Below, piece after piece: positions 1-6,494 of a DNA stretch of 17,300 bases (the stretch's first letter is position 1; each line of letters opens with the position of its first letter). Source of the stretch: Deltaproteobacteria bacterium (GTDB taxonomy: Bacteria > Desulfobacterota > Syntrophia > Syntrophales > Smithellaceae); the NCBI GenBank assembly GCA_019136325.1, contig JAGVUJ010000011.1, positions 1 through 17,300 of the forward strand, given 5' to 3'. The notes below the pieces were generated by a model. The model worked only from the letters and a program-made list of their open reading frames with translations. It was not told the origin of the DNA and did not search any database. Made by a program: the position numbers and the translations under genes.

Positions 1-1110
1 AAGGCGCAGACCTTCGGAAATGGCTTTCTGTTTGAGCAGCATTCTGCGGACATCCGGATGTTTAATGATCGGCACGGCGGGTGCGTCTTCAACCTTCATG
101 GCCATCATGATGACGTCCTGGCCCTGAATTCTCTGTTTCGCGTAATCCAGAGCATGCAGATAAGCGGCCATCGCGAGAGATGCGCCCATCATGCCGACGC
201 CCTGACGTTCTTCGTTCATCATGTGGAACATGATCGGCATACCCTGACGTTCTTCACCCATCAGATAACCGATGCACTTGTTGTCCGAACCGAAGTTCAG
301 CGTACAGGTGGCGTTGCCGTGGATGCCCATCTTGCTTTCGATGTTGCCGCACTGGACATCGTTTGCTTCTCCAATCTCGCCCTTTTCATTGAATCTGAAT
401 TTGGGAACCATAAAAATGGAGATGCCTTTTGTTCCCTTGGGATCGCCTTCGATTCTGGCCAGAACGGGGTGAATGATGTTCGGGGTCAGATCATGATCAC
501 CTGCGGAAATAAAGCTCTTGGTGCCAACGATAGAGTAGGTACCGTCTGCATTCTTCTTGGCGGTGGTTTTTAAAGCACCGACATCAGATCCTGCGCCCGG
601 CTCGGTCAGACACATCGTTCCCGCCCATTCTCCGGTGTACATTTTTTCCAGAATGATGTCGCGAAACGGATGCTGGAAGAAGTCTTCCATCAATCGCGCA
701 CAACCGTGGGAAAGACCGGGATACATCACAAATGCCTGATTGCAGGCCAAAAACATATTTGCGGCGGCGGCGGCGATAACGGCGGGGAATCCCTGTCCGC
801 CGACTTCCGGCTGATCAGCCATAGCCATGTAGCCGTTTTCGCAATAAAGTTTCCATAATTTCTTATACGCTTCGGGCGTCGTAACTTTGCCTTTGTCAAA
901 TGTCGCCTCGACCGGTTTACGATGAACCTCGTCAGGATAGGTGGGAGCAATATCGTTCTCTGCAAATTTTGCTGCCGCATCAAGAGCCATGATGCAGGTA
1001 TCCGCATCAAAATCCTTGTAACGGCCTTTGCCTAACAACGTTTCCTCAATCTTCAATACTTCAAACAACTGGAATTTAATATCCCGTAAATCAACCCACA
1101 AACTCGCCAT
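1..1110 (-). CDS. Acyl-CoA dehydrogenase, large type (C-terminus beyond left edge)
   Basis: The frame is open from an ATG at 1110 to the window edge, giving 370 codons without a stop. A strong ribosome site (GGAGG) lies 5 bases before the ATG and fixes the start. The flavin-binding motif LTEPGAGSD is at about residues 168-176, and NEERQGVGMMG lies where this family has the helix after the substrate pocket. The N-terminus (MASLWVDLRD) and the spacing fit the roughly 600-residue acyl-CoA dehydrogenases related to DmdC rather than the 380-residue short type, so about 200 or more residues should lie outside the window, probably including the catalytic glutamate. By family, it would oxidise an acyl-CoA to the 2-enoyl-CoA using FAD, passing electrons to ETF in the cytoplasm. 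The chain length of the substrate cannot be told. It stands alone behind its own promoter (1280-1308). Confidence 0.9.
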   Translation of the reverse strand, partial: MASLWVDLRDIKFQLFEVLKIEETLLGKGRYKDFDADTCIMALDAAAKFAENDIAPTYPDEVHRKPVEATFDKGKVTTPEAYKKLWKLYCENGYMAMADQPEVGGQGFPAVIAAAAANMFLACNQAFVMYPGLSHGCARLMEDFFQHPFRDIILEKMYTGEWAGTMCLTEPGAGSDVGALKTTAKKNADGTYSIVGTKSFISAGDHDLTPNIIHPVLARIEGDPKGTKGISIFMVPKFRFNEKGEIGEANDVQCGNIESKMGIHGNATCTLNFGSDNKCIGYLMGEERQGMPIMFHMMNEERQGVGMMGASLAMAAYLHALDYAKQRIQGQDVIMMAMKVEDAPAVPIIKHPDVRRMLLKQKAISEGLRL

Positions 1111-1256
1111 ATAATCCTCCTTAAACTTTGTTAATTATATTTTTTTGCTCATTACCGACAGAGCGACTTCCTTTCACCTTAAAAAAATGCTTTCGCTGCT
1201 GAATTTCCGACAAAACCACGATTAATTTTTATGTAATATTTTAAAATTAAACACTC

Positions 1257-1308
1257 ATGACCGAAAGTCATTTTGATGTCTTATACATCCCAAAACTGAC
1301 TCTGTCAA
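1257..1308 (-). promoter_or_regulatory. Sigma70-type promoter of the acyl-CoA dehydrogenase gene, with two dyads
   Basis: On the minus strand TTGACA (1308-1303) is followed, after exactly 17 bases, by TATAAG (1285-1280), a near-consensus sigma70 promoter. Transcription should begin near 1273 and leave a leader of about 160 bases before the ATG at 1110. Two short inverted repeats sit on it: GATGT-N5-ACATC (1275-1289) over the -10 box, and ATGAC-N5-GTCAT (1257-1271) just after the predicted start. Their position would suit a repressor, for example a TetR-type fatty-acid regulator, but the dyads are short and the regulator is a guess. Apart from this promoter and the terminator near 1434-1476, I see nothing else in 1111-1498; it is AT-rich and holds no convincing ORF. 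Confidence 0.65.
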
Positions 1309-1433
1309 CAAATTTATAATATTTGAGCGTTTTACGTGTCTGCTTGAATAAACTAATTAAATAACAATATTATAACAAACACTTATAGACGACATCTTTT
1401 TATTCGGCCGATCCATTGCCGGGCCTCAAAAAC

Positions 1434-1476
1434 AAAAAAATCCCCGGAATAATTGCTCTCAATCCGGGGATTTTTT
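1434..1476. terminator. Bidirectional intrinsic terminator
   Basis: TCCCCGGA (1441-1448) pairs perfectly with TCCGGGGA (1463-1470) across a 14-base loop. The stem is flanked by A7 on the left and T6 on the right, so each strand has a GC stem followed by a U tract. It lies 23 bases after the stop at 1499 of the minus-strand RsbRD-like gene and ends that transcript before the acyl-CoA dehydrogenase promoter. Confidence 0.85.
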
Positions 1477-1498
1477 GCTTATTTTTTCTGTTCACAAA

Positions 1499-1939
1499 TC
1501 ATTTATTCGCAGTTTCCAGATAATATTGCGTGATTTCATATACGGCGTAATCCATCATGAGCATGATTCTCATGATACTGTCGATGGCCTGATTGTGTTC
1601 CAGAGCATCAATAAAAATGGCCTGAAAATCGGCATAAAGCCACATATGACGACGCATAAGCACCAGTCCGTAAATCGCTTCCTGCAGGGGAAGACCGATT
1701 TCGTGACATTTTTTCGCATATTTCCGGAAATATTCCTGAGTATATTCGATACGATCATCGGGAACGAGCAATTTTCTTAAATTACGGTAAAAATCAATCG
1801 CGTAGATAATCAGTTTTTCCTTTTTGATATTCCGATAATGAGTTGTTCGATTATTTTTTTGAACCTCCATAGCCCAGTGTTCAGCGATTTCCTCGGCGTT
1901 CTGTTCCGTGATATCCAGTAATTTTATAGAATCTACCAT
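1499..1939 (-). CDS. RsbRD-N-like helical protein, paralogue 1
   Basis: This is a 146-residue, largely helical cytoplasmic protein with no signal peptide or membrane segment. AGGAG lies 8 bases before the ATG. Its pattern (an early W followed by acidic/basic residues, a central YF-R-YA, then LMRRHMWLYADFQAIF at about 94-109 and DYAVYEIT near the C-terminus) recalls the N-terminal domain of RsbT co-antagonist proteins (RsbRD_N). That assignment is from memory of the family and is not certain. In RsbR/RsbRD proteins this domain is normally fused to a STAS domain; here nothing follows it. It is clearly paralogous to the gene directly upstream (2457-2005), with which it shares RRH-WLYA-FQAIF, so the pair probably arose by tandem duplication. 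The 65-base gap and the terminator downstream suggest one transcript. Role unknown; sensing or partner-switching is a guess. Confidence 0.8.
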   Translation of the reverse strand: MVDSIKLLDITEQNAEEIAEHWAMEVQKNNRTTHYRNIKKEKLIIYAIDFYRNLRKLLVPDDRIEYTQEYFRKYAKKCHEIGLPLQEAIYGLVLMRRHMWLYADFQAIFIDALEHNQAIDSIMRIMLMMDYAVYEITQYYLETANK

Positions 1940-2004
1940 AAGAAGTTCTCCTTTCTATGAGATTAAGTCCGGCCTTAAAAATAAATTTTCGTCTTTATTA
2001 ATTT

Positions 2005-2457
2005 TTACCTTTTTCCTTCTCTCATCAGCGCCTGGTATTCTTTGGTCACTTCATAACACGCATAGTCGAACAATAAAATTGTACGTCCGAGAGTATCCAA
2101 TGCCTGCCTCTGATCTATGCCGGAAGTAAAGATGGCCTGAAATTCGGCATACAGCCAGATATGTCTTCTCATCAGGATCAGCGCATAGATCGTTTCTTTG
2201 GCGGGGATGCCCATCGCGAAACTGTCCTGAGCATAACTGCGGAAATATCTCAGCACATCATCGGTGATTTTCTCATCAAGGAACATTTTGCTGAAGTTCT
2301 GATAAAACCGCACACATTGACGGGTGATCTCTTCTTCATTCAAACTTTTATACGTTGGTGTCTTAGCGTTGCTTCTGACGTCTTTCAACCACCTTGCCGC
2401 TACCTTTTCCGCATGTTTCTCTGCCAGCTCCAGATACTTAATGGCATACGTTTTCAT
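2005..2457 (-). CDS. RsbRD-N-like helical protein, paralogue 2
   Basis: This is a 150-residue soluble helical protein. I chose the ATG at 2457 because AGGAG lies 7 bases before it. The in-frame ATG two codons upstream leaves only one base from AGGAG, and starts further upstream lack a ribosome site. It contains AARWLKDVRSN near residue 20, YFRSYAQ, LILMRRHIWLYAEFQAIF and DYACYEVT, in the same order as the downstream paralogue at 1939-1499. The layout resembles the RsbRD N-terminal domain of stressosome proteins, but no STAS domain, kinase or phosphatase is encoded here or next door. A TATAAT (2503-2498, minus strand) sits about 40 bases upstream without a good -35, so a promoter there is possible but weak. 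It is transcribed divergently from the alpha/beta hydrolase. Function unknown. Confidence 0.8.
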   Translation of the reverse strand: MKTYAIKYLELAEKHAEKVAARWLKDVRSNAKTPTYKSLNEEEITRQCVRFYQNFSKMFLDEKITDDVLRYFRSYAQDSFAMGIPAKETIYALILMRRHIWLYAEFQAIFTSGIDQRQALDTLGRTILLFDYACYEVTKEYQALMREGKR

Positions 2458-2608
2458 AAACATACTCCTTTCTGACATTATTGAGTTTGAATGTTTGATT
2501 ATAATATAAAGCATGAGAACAAATTTGACAATATTTATTTGGTCAAAAAATGTTTTTTATATAACCGCCGGTCAAAGATGACGGGGAGTCGTCCGACATA
2601 ATAATTCA

Positions 2609-2637
2609 TTGACATGGAAAAATGAAAACCATATAGT
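2609..2637 (+). promoter_or_regulatory. Sigma70-type promoter of the alpha/beta hydrolase gene
   Basis: TTGACA (2609-2614), a 17-base spacer and TATAGT (2632-2637) give five of six -10 matches and a perfect -35. The predicted start near 2644 leaves a leader of about 45 bases, and GAGGAGA (2677-2683) lies 6 bases before the ATG at 2690. A small perfect dyad, GTCG-TC-CGAC (2588-2597), ends 11 bases before the -35. Confidence 0.7.
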
Positions 2638-2689
2638 TTTTTCCAAAATTTTTATCTCTGTTCAGTAAATACATTCGAGGAGACGCTCA

Positions 2690-3637
2690 ATGATAACCAT
2701 CAAAAAGCTCATTCTGTTTCTGTTATTCTGCATGATAGCCGCCACATTCGGTTGTACATCGCTGGGAATGAACAGCATGCCGGTGGAACAATTAAAAATA
2801 AAATATGCCGACCAGGAATCTGAAATCATCGAAATTGACGACATGAAAATTCATTATAAAGATGAGGGACAGGGCCCGGTTTTAATCCTGCTTCACGGCG
2901 TTTGCGCGTCTCTGCATACCTGGGACGGATGGGCGGCAAGACTGAAAGATCGTTACCGTATTATCCGGTTGGACATTCCGGGCTTCGGATTGACCGGACC
3001 GGCCCCTGATAAATCTCAGTACCGCAAAGAAGAAGCCGTCAGGCTCTTCGAAAAAGTCGTTGATGAAATGAAACTGGAAAAATTTTATCTGGCGGGAAAT
3101 TCCCTGGGCGGTTACATTTCCTGGAATTACACGCTTAAACATCCGGACAAGGTCCAAAAACTTATTCTGGTTGATTCTGTGGGATTCCCCCAGCCGCTGC
3201 CGGGACTGCTTTCCTTTGCCAGCAATCCGCTCATTAGACCGTTCGCCAGGCATACGATGCCGCGTTTTCTTTTCGACGATGCCGTTGAACAGGTTTACGG
3301 AGATAAATCCAAGGTTACCCAGGAACTCAAAGACCGCTATTTTGATCTGGCCATGAGGGAAGGCAACAAAGGATCCTATATTGATGTTTTCACAGAAATG
3401 AGAAGATTGTGCAACGATGAAAATCTCTCTCAGGGAATAAAGGATCTCAGCGTTCCGACCCTGGTGATGTGGGGCACAAAGGATGAATGGATTCCTTTTA
3501 AATATTTCGAGAACTGGAAGAAAGAATTGCCCAACGCAAAATTCGTTCAATACGAAGGTGCCGGACATACGCCGATGGAGGAAATGCCCGACGAGACCGC
3601 CCGCGATGCCGATCTGTTTCTTTCAGGCAAAATGTAA
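2690..3637 (+). CDS. Exported alpha/beta-fold hydrolase
   Basis: This is a 315-residue protein. Residues 5-20 form a hydrophobic leader after two lysines, ending in TFGC-TS with Cys22. It is either a lipoprotein with a poor lipobox (T at -3) or a membrane-anchored/exported protein. The alpha/beta hydrolase fold follows: oxyanion-hole segment LLHG (67-70), nucleophile elbow GNSLGG with Ser138, acid Asp265 in WGTKDEWIP, and His293 in GAGHTPMEE. The catalytic triad is therefore complete. The sequence around the elbow (LDIPGFGLTGP, VDSVGFP) resembles the broad family of epoxide hydrolases, haloperoxidases and C-C bond hydrolases, so the substrate cannot be named; an ester or lipid outside the cytoplasm is plausible. 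It is the only plus-strand gene here, with its own promoter and a terminator at 3674-3709, so it is monocistronic. Confidence 0.88.
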   Translation: MITIKKLILFLLFCMIAATFGCTSLGMNSMPVEQLKIKYADQESEIIEIDDMKIHYKDEGQGPVLILLHGVCASLHTWDGWAARLKDRYRIIRLDIPGFGLTGPAPDKSQYRKEEAVRLFEKVVDEMKLEKFYLAGNSLGGYISWNYTLKHPDKVQKLILVDSVGFPQPLPGLLSFASNPLIRPFARHTMPRFLFDDAVEQVYGDKSKVTQELKDRYFDLAMREGNKGSYIDVFTEMRRLCNDENLSQGIKDLSVPTLVMWGTKDEWIPFKYFENWKKELPNAKFVQYEGAGHTPMEEMPDETARDADLFLSGKM

Positions 3638-3673
3638 AATAATTGATTGGTCGACAGACTTCATCATTAAAAA

Positions 3674-3709
3674 AGAAAGGGAGTTCCTGATATCAGGAAC
3701 TCCCTTTTT
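3674..3709. terminator. Bidirectional terminator, 32-base perfect palindrome
   Basis: Bases 3676-3707 form a perfect inverted repeat centred on TGATATCA, with an A-rich start and a T5 end. It lies between the plus-strand hydrolase stop (3637) and the minus-strand thiolase stop (3733), and so can end both convergent transcripts. Confidence 0.92.
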
Positions 3710-3732
3710 CATGGATACGTTTAGATCACGTA

Positions 3733-4905
3733 TTATACTCTGCTCAACATGGTGGCGCCGGCATTGCCGAAAGCGCCGCAAAGAGAAGCAACACCGTATT
3801 TGGCATCCTTCAATTCATTCTTCATGATGCTGTGCAGGGTAACCAGGATGCGGCATCCGCTTTGTCCCAACGGATGACCGAGCGCCAGAGCGCCGCCCCA
3901 GATATTGACGTTGTCAAAAGGAGCGTTCTGAGCAATACCCAGTTCTCTTACGCAGGCCAATGCCTGGCTGGCGAAGGCTTCGTTGAATTCCCACACACCG
4001 ATATCGCTGACTTTCTTTCCCGTGCGCGCCAGAAGTCTCTGGACGGCGGGGATAGGACCGATACCCATCACGGTGGGATCGCAACCGGCTAAAGCGCCGG
4101 CTTCATATTTAATGCTGTAGGAGAGTCCCAGTTTGTCGGCTTTGGAGCGTTCCATCAAAAGCAGGGCAGCCGCGCCGATCGTCAGGGGTGAAGAAGTTGC
4201 TGCTGTGACAACTCCATCCGGTTTGAATGGAGTTTTCATCGTTGCCATTGATTCCATAGAGATGTCGCCGCGAATCCACTGGTCGGTGTCGGCCATAAAG
4301 GGTGTGCCGTCATCTTTCAATCCTTCCATCGGGATAATTTCGTTCTTGAATTTTCCGGCCTTGGTGGCTTCAAAGGCTTTTTTATTGCTCCAGTAAGCCA
4401 TGTTTTCCATATCTGGACGGTTGACTTTATAAACTTCCGCTACTTTTTCAGCGGTATTGCCCATGGGCAAGTCAAGAATGTTGTAACGGTTGGCCAGACG
4501 CGGTGCGAAATCCATGTGCATTGCCATGAAAACTTTCTGCATGTCTTCCACACCGGCAGCAATGTAGGTATCGCCTTCACCGCACATAATGGCGCGGGCG
4601 GCATGCTGCGTAGCTGCCATGCCCGAGGGACACTGCATGGTCAGGGTGTTGGTGGGAACGGATTCCGGGAATCCACCGGCCAGCCAGGAAAGACGGCCGA
4701 TATCATTCTGCATGCCGGTTATGTTGGCGCAACCGACAAATACGGATTCGATATCTTCGGGTTTCACTTTGGGATTACGGGCAAATAATCCGTCATAAAC
4801 TTTGGTCAGGACTTCATCGGGTCTCAGGCTTCTGAACCAACCTTTTTCATTGTGCGCCCGGGAATTCGGCGATCTCACGCCATCAATAATTACACACTCA
4901 CGCAT
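3733..4905 (-). CDS. Thiolase (acetyl-CoA acyltransferase family)
   Basis: At 390 residues it has the usual thiolase length. GGAGG lies 7 bases before the ATG. The nucleophile is Cys92 in MQCPSGMAA, followed by NEAF (308-311), the catalytic His344 in ALGHPLGQSG, and Cys376 in SLCGAFGNAG. All four active-site elements are present. Two neighbourhoods are unusual: the C-terminal cysteine is followed by G-A rather than the usual x-G (as in CIGGG), and the glycine-rich stretch normally like GNASGINDGAA reads ATSSPLTIGAA (235-245). By family it cleaves 3-ketoacyl-CoA with CoA or condenses two acetyl-CoA in the cytoplasm. In a syntrophic fatty-acid degrader the first is likely, but direction and chain length are not readable. 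It is monocistronic, ending at the palindromic terminator. A strong promoter 264 bases upstream (5169-5197) probably drives it. Confidence 0.9.
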   Translation of the reverse strand: MRECVIIDGVRSPNSRAHNEKGWFRSLRPDEVLTKVYDGLFARNPKVKPEDIESVFVGCANITGMQNDIGRLSWLAGGFPESVPTNTLTMQCPSGMAATQHAARAIMCGEGDTYIAAGVEDMQKVFMAMHMDFAPRLANRYNILDLPMGNTAEKVAEVYKVNRPDMENMAYWSNKKAFEATKAGKFKNEIIPMEGLKDDGTPFMADTDQWIRGDISMESMATMKTPFKPDGVVTAATSSPLTIGAAALLLMERSKADKLGLSYSIKYEAGALAGCDPTVMGIGPIPAVQRLLARTGKKVSDIGVWEFNEAFASQALACVRELGIAQNAPFDNVNIWGGALALGHPLGQSGCRILVTLHSIMKNELKDAKYGVASLCGAFGNAGATMLSRV

Positions 4906-4989
4906 TGTATAGCCTCCTCTAATTTATTGTTTTTATTTTATCAAAAATGCTGCACCTATTTATCACGTTATCATGCAAACACGCGGCTC

Positions 4990-5300
4990 TTATTCCTGAT
5001 AGCGTTTGATAATAACGGGCAGAATTTTTCTTTCCTGCACATCATTACCGAGCTGTAAATATTTAAGCTCTTTGGATGCCGGGAATAAATTGTCCAAGAT
5101 CAACAGCAGACGCGAAGCGAAACGCCGATTGTCTGATAAGCGATAAAATATTGCATTTTGACGGCGGAAGTATAAGCAGAAAGAACTTTCATGTCAATAA
5201 AATATTTACCGGTTGGCAAAATAAAACTGCCGGAGACTTCTTTTAAGATATTATCCGTTAAGAATTTCTTTTTTATATTGTTATTTATATGAAATGATTC
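4990..5300 (-). pseudogene. Possible frameshifted gene remnant upstream of the thiolase
   Basis: The 379 bases between the thiolase and the radical SAM gene (4906-5284) hold no intact gene, but two overlapping minus-strand frames look protein-like. One is open from inside the end of the radical SAM gene to a stop at 5100-5102 and includes VSGSFILPTGKYFIDMKVL. The other is open from just after 5190 to a TAA at 4990-4992 and includes RRFASRLLLILDNLFPASKE and ends QERKILPVIIKRYQE. A single one-base shift between about 5103 and 5190 would join them into roughly 100 codons. Neither has an ATG with a ribosome site in a useful place, I do not recognise the product, and a strong promoter lies inside the first frame. 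It may be a decayed gene or chance. The rest of the stretch is AT-rich leader. Confidence 0.3.
5169..5197 (-). promoter_or_regulatory. Near-consensus sigma70 promoter, probably for the thiolase
   Basis: On the minus strand TTGACA (5197-5192), exactly 17 bases, then TATACT (5174-5169). This is one of the best promoter matches in the window. Transcription would start near 5162 and run toward the thiolase ATG at 4905, leaving a leader of about 255 bases. That long leader overlaps the possible gene remnant and might hold regulation or a short reading frame. I see no recognisable riboswitch or terminator hairpin in it. Confidence 0.55.
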
Positions 5301-6430
5301 ATTGTTCTGATGATATCTTCATCAAGGTTTTCGCCCCGGGCGGCGTAATCATCAACCACGGATTTCAACCTCCGGTATGTGTCCTGATCTGCCAGATCAT
5401 CAAGTTTTCTTAACGATCCGCTGCGCCTGCCCAGCCGGAAAATCTGCCTTTCCGCCGGAGAAAGTTCAAAATACTTTTCTATTGCCGCCAGCATTTTCTG
5501 CTTATCTTCAGGAAAAGTACCTTCGAGTTCCTCCAGTAGATTTAAGATATGATCACTGGCCAGGTACGTCCCCCGAACATCCAGATTTTCGATGAATAAT
5601 TTTATTTCCCGGAGAATATCATCGTCATGCAGCGGGATGAATTCGCCTTTTTCCATCAAACCATCCAGGTCCGTTCCCGGCACCACATGGAGCGTGCGCA
5701 GACGGATAAAATCGGGGTTGACGGCATTCATGACTCCGGCGGTTTCCAGGGCATGCTGACGGGTAAACTTTTCTCCTCCCAGCCCCGGCATGACATATTC
5801 GCTTAATTCGATACCCGACGTCCGGACATTGAGACCGGCTTTGATATGATCACCTGCGGTCACGCCTTTGTTGATCAACGCTAAAACCTCGTCACTTCCA
5901 CTTTCCATGCCAATGTGAATGCGGGAAAGACCGGCGTTTCTCAGTTGTTCGAATTCGGCGACACTCTTTCTGGCCGCGGTATGTGAGCGGCAGTAAGACG
6001 TTATCCGTTGCACATCGGGAAATTTTTCCTTTAAAAAACCAAGGATGGACAAGAGATCGTTTGTCTTCAAGATCAGCGAATTGGCATCCTGCAGAAAAAC
6101 ATTTTCCCCGCCGTAATAAAGCCAGGCGGCAACGGAATAAATATTTTCATGATAAAAATCTTCGCTGTTGTAGACGTGTCGCAAAACATTACGCGTAACG
6201 ATGCCGCCCTCCCCCAGTTGCCAGGAAAGACCGATAATGTTATCGGCAATATCTTTCATCATCTGAATGTCTTTCTTGACGTCATCAACACTGCGCAACT
6301 CGAATTTTGTCCCGCGATAGCTATGGCAGAAAGCGCACTTGTTCCACGGACAATTTCTGCTGACGCGAATCAACAGGCTTGTTGCTTCACTGGGTGGACG
6401 AATGGGTCCTTGCTCAACGTAATGATTCAT
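5285..6430 (-). CDS. Radical SAM protein with CX4CX2C cluster motif
   Basis: This is a 381-residue cytoplasmic protein. I start it at the ATG at 6430, which has GAAGG 6 bases upstream; a TTG five codons earlier has no ribosome site. Near the N-terminus RNCPWNKCAFC places Cys27, Cys32 and Cys35, a CX4CX2C spacing instead of the common CX3CX2C, presumably still binding the 4Fe-4S cluster that cleaves S-adenosylmethionine. Downstream, LSRIHIGMESGSDEVL matches the strand-and-SAM-binding segment of HemN/Elp3-like radical SAM barrels, and YVMPGLGGE and HVVPGTDL follow in the usual order. There is no B12-binding, SPASM or GNAT domain. The C-terminal 100 residues are helical and charged. It starts 64 bases after nlpD, so co-transcription is possible. 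The reaction is unknown; annotations such as coproporphyrinogen oxidase would be unsafe. Confidence 0.87.
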   Translation of the reverse strand: MNHYVEQGPIRPPSEATSLLIRVSRNCPWNKCAFCHSYRGTKFELRSVDDVKKDIQMMKDIADNIIGLSWQLGEGGIVTRNVLRHVYNSEDFYHENIYSVAAWLYYGGENVFLQDANSLILKTNDLLSILGFLKEKFPDVQRITSYCRSHTAARKSVAEFEQLRNAGLSRIHIGMESGSDEVLALINKGVTAGDHIKAGLNVRTSGIELSEYVMPGLGGEKFTRQHALETAGVMNAVNPDFIRLRTLHVVPGTDLDGLMEKGEFIPLHDDDILREIKLFIENLDVRGTYLASDHILNLLEELEGTFPEDKQKMLAAIEKYFELSPAERQIFRLGRRSGSLRKLDDLADQDTYRRLKSVVDDYAARGENLDEDIIRTMNHFI

Positions 6431-6494
6431 AACCGGCCTTCGCAATATTTTCGTGTAATATAATGATCATCTGTTCAATGGCAACAGCAGAAAA

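Noticed and set aside
58..573. A 171-codon plus-strand open frame at the left edge
   Set aside because: The opposite strand carries an uninterrupted acyl-CoA dehydrogenase with LTEPGAGSD and a strong ribosome site.
1963..1978. Dyad TTAAG-N6-CTTAA between the two RsbRD-like genes
   Set aside because: It has only five AT-rich pairs and no U tract, so it is too weak for a terminator and has no evident partner for an operator.
2498..2530. TATAAT upstream of the second RsbRD-like gene and TTGACA nearby on the plus strand
   Set aside because: No -35 at acceptable spacing goes with the minus-strand TATAAT, and the plus-strand TTGACA (2525-2530) has no -10 at 16-18 bases; the 2609-2637 pair is far better for the hydrolase.
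2882..3568. A 228-codon open frame on the minus strand across the alpha/beta hydrolase gene
   Set aside because: The plus-strand frame has a promoter, ribosome site, export signal and complete catalytic triad; the antisense product resembles no family and lacks a ribosome site.
5285..6430. Calling the radical SAM gene HemN/HemW (coproporphyrinogen oxidase-like)
   Set aside because: The cysteine spacing differs (CX4CX2C) and the HemN N-terminal and C-terminal signatures are not visible.
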